Of a DNA stretch of 64,000 nt, positions 63,198 to 64,000 are shown piece by piece (within the stretch, counting starts at the first letter, position 1; every line of letters begins with the position of its first letter). The notes below the pieces were generated by a model. That model made no database searches. It saw only the letters and a list, made by a program, of their open reading frames with translations, and was not told the origin of the DNA. The translations under genes and the position numbers were made by a program. Origin of the DNA: Brachybacterium sacelli (GTDB lineage Bacteria; Actinomycetota; Actinomycetes; Actinomycetales; Dermabacteraceae); NCBI RefSeq assembly GCF_017876545.1, contig NZ_JAGIOD010000001.1:868001-932000 (forward strand), written 5' to 3'.

Positions 63198-63950
63198 TCA
63201 GCGATCGAGGAGCGAGTCCGCGCTGCGGTCGTGCAGGTGACGCCTGAGGAACTCGGAATGGACGTCGAGGGACCGGGTGACCCCCGCGATCACATCGCCT
63301 TCGATCCGGTCGAGCCTGGTGCCGAGCTCCTGGAGCTGATGGTCGATGCTGGTGAGATTCGCGAACGCCTCGTCGCGGGCGCTGCCCGTGAAGGGGCCCA
63401 GGAAGCCGACCGTGTCCTCCAGGGCGCTCACCAGATCCGGGACATAGCGTCGGGCCATCCCCTCCAGCACCATCACGTCCTCGTCGGACGGACGGCGGGA
63501 CTGCAGCGACTCGGATCCCACCAGGGAGTTGATCCTCTGCAGCAGCGACTCGGCGCGGTGCAGCACGGGCCGGACCGCCCGGGTGGGACGCCGACGGCGC
63601 ATCCGGGCCAGGCGTCGGCGCTGGAGCTTCGTGGATCGCACGATCTTCTCGAGCAGCGGGCGAGTGCCCGCGGGCACCTCCCCGGAGGCCGCGCTCCACC
63701 GCACCGGTCGCGGTGCCCGGTCGCGCAGCAGGAAGCCGGTGCCGCCGCCGACGACGAGCCCGACCCCCAGGCCGGCCGCCAGGGGAGCGAGGAGCCCGGC
63801 CCCTCCGATCAGGCTGCCGACCCCGAGCACGAGGAAGCTGCTGATCCCGACGATGCCACCCAGGACGGTGGGAACCCCGACGGTGAGCCAGCGGCCACGG
63901 CGGCGCGGCATCGTCAGCTTCGTCGAGACCGGGGCATGGACCTGTCCCAC
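63198..63950 (-). CDS. Hypothetical membrane protein with helical C-terminal domain
   Basis: I do not recognise this 250-aa protein. Two hydrophobic segments near the N-terminus (about 22-45 and 48-75) form a hairpin, VGVPTVLGGIVGISSFLVLG then LLAPLAAGLGVGLVVGGGTG. A long basic stretch (RSTKLQRRRLARMRRRRPTR) and predicted coiled-coil helices (SIDHQLQELGTRLDRIEGDV) follow. The start is unclear: the GTG at 63950 has GGGAG about 11 bp upstream, and ATG 63911 is possible. It is convergent with the GntR gene with 18 bp between stops; nothing is seen from 63951 to the window end. Confidence 0.55.
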   Translation of the reverse strand: MGQVHAPVSTKLTMPRRRGRWLTVGVPTVLGGIVGISSFLVLGVGSLIGGAGLLAPLAAGLGVGLVVGGGTGFLLRDRAPRPVRWSAASGEVPAGTRPLLEKIVRSTKLQRRRLARMRRRRPTRAVRPVLHRAESLLQRINSLVGSESLQSRRPSDEDVMVLEGMARRYVPDLVSALEDTVGFLGPFTGSARDEAFANLTSIDHQLQELGTRLDRIEGDVIAGVTRSLDVHSEFLRRHLHDRSADSLLDR

Positions 63951-64000
63951 GAGCGAGGGGCTCCCGCCTGCGGACGTGCGAGGGCGGAAGGGGGAGCGGC

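Overview
This is a 64 kb, very GC-rich stretch of actinobacterial chromosome. It has dense operons with ATGA/GTGA/TGATG start-stop overlaps, many GTG starts and a gyrB-gyrA junction at the left end. The order gyrB, gyrA, DUF3566 protein, tRNA-Ile, DLW-39 peptide, tRNA-Ala is usual in Micrococcales. Together with the SipW/TasA-like locus and the DUF222 endonuclease it suggests Dermabacteraceae, perhaps Brachybacterium; the genus is an inference. Because dnaA-dnaN-recF-gyrB-gyrA is the normal actinobacterial order, the replication origin probably lies a few kb left of position 1.

1-18 kb. After gyrB/gyrA and the two tRNAs comes a stress and cell-surface region. A SigK-like ECF sigma factor, its RskA-like anti-sigma factor and a membrane molybdopterin oxidoreductase form one operon beside a fasciclin lipoprotein. 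A CHRD-domain secreted protein is paired with a class F-like sortase. A five-gene SipW operon (11.5-14.8 kb) encodes two TasA-like subunits, the SipW peptidase, a protein ending in an LAATG sorting motif and a small secreted protein. A NarL/DesK-type two-component system is divergent from it.

18-29 kb. An ABC-F ATPase follows a short leader ORF with a possible attenuator hairpin. Next come a Tat-exported FAD oxidoreductase and a SoxR module: ferredoxin, soxR and superoxide dismutase, with a perfect SoxR box before sodA and a weaker one before fdxA. An ECF41 sigma factor with its oxidoreductase, and a leaderless ArsR/SRPBCC pair, follow.

29-37.5 kb. A DUF222/HNH gene is cut by an intact IS256-family element with 8-bp target duplications; removing the element restores one 660-codon frame. 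Upstream lies about 590 bp of gene-free DNA holding three copies of a 32-bp repeat that contains DnaA-box-like 9-mers. Then come a flavodoxin, the PLP synthase genes pdxST with divergent pdxR, and an exact 89-bp tandem duplication at the pdxR/acetyltransferase junction.

37.5-52.4 kb. Two exporters precede an arabinan or arabino-oligosaccharide locus: a BNR hydrolase, GH51 arabinofuranosidase, ABC importer, DUF624 protein, LacI regulator and two Gfo/Idh/MocA dehydrogenases. A shared 16-bp LacI-type operator lies before GH51 and before the importer. A three-gene ABC exporter-like cassette sits between the two operator copies.

52.4-63.2 kb. An Lrp/AsnC regulator with a perfect 17-bp palindrome is divergent from a nine-gene run. 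The run encodes a branched-chain 2-oxoacid dehydrogenase (E1 alpha, E1 beta, E2), a methylcrotonyl-CoA-type carboxylase, a MaoC hydratase, a CitE-like lyase, an acyl-CoA dehydrogenase and a GntR regulator. This looks like branched-chain amino acid (leucine) catabolism with non-standard last steps. The window ends in an unrecognised membrane protein.
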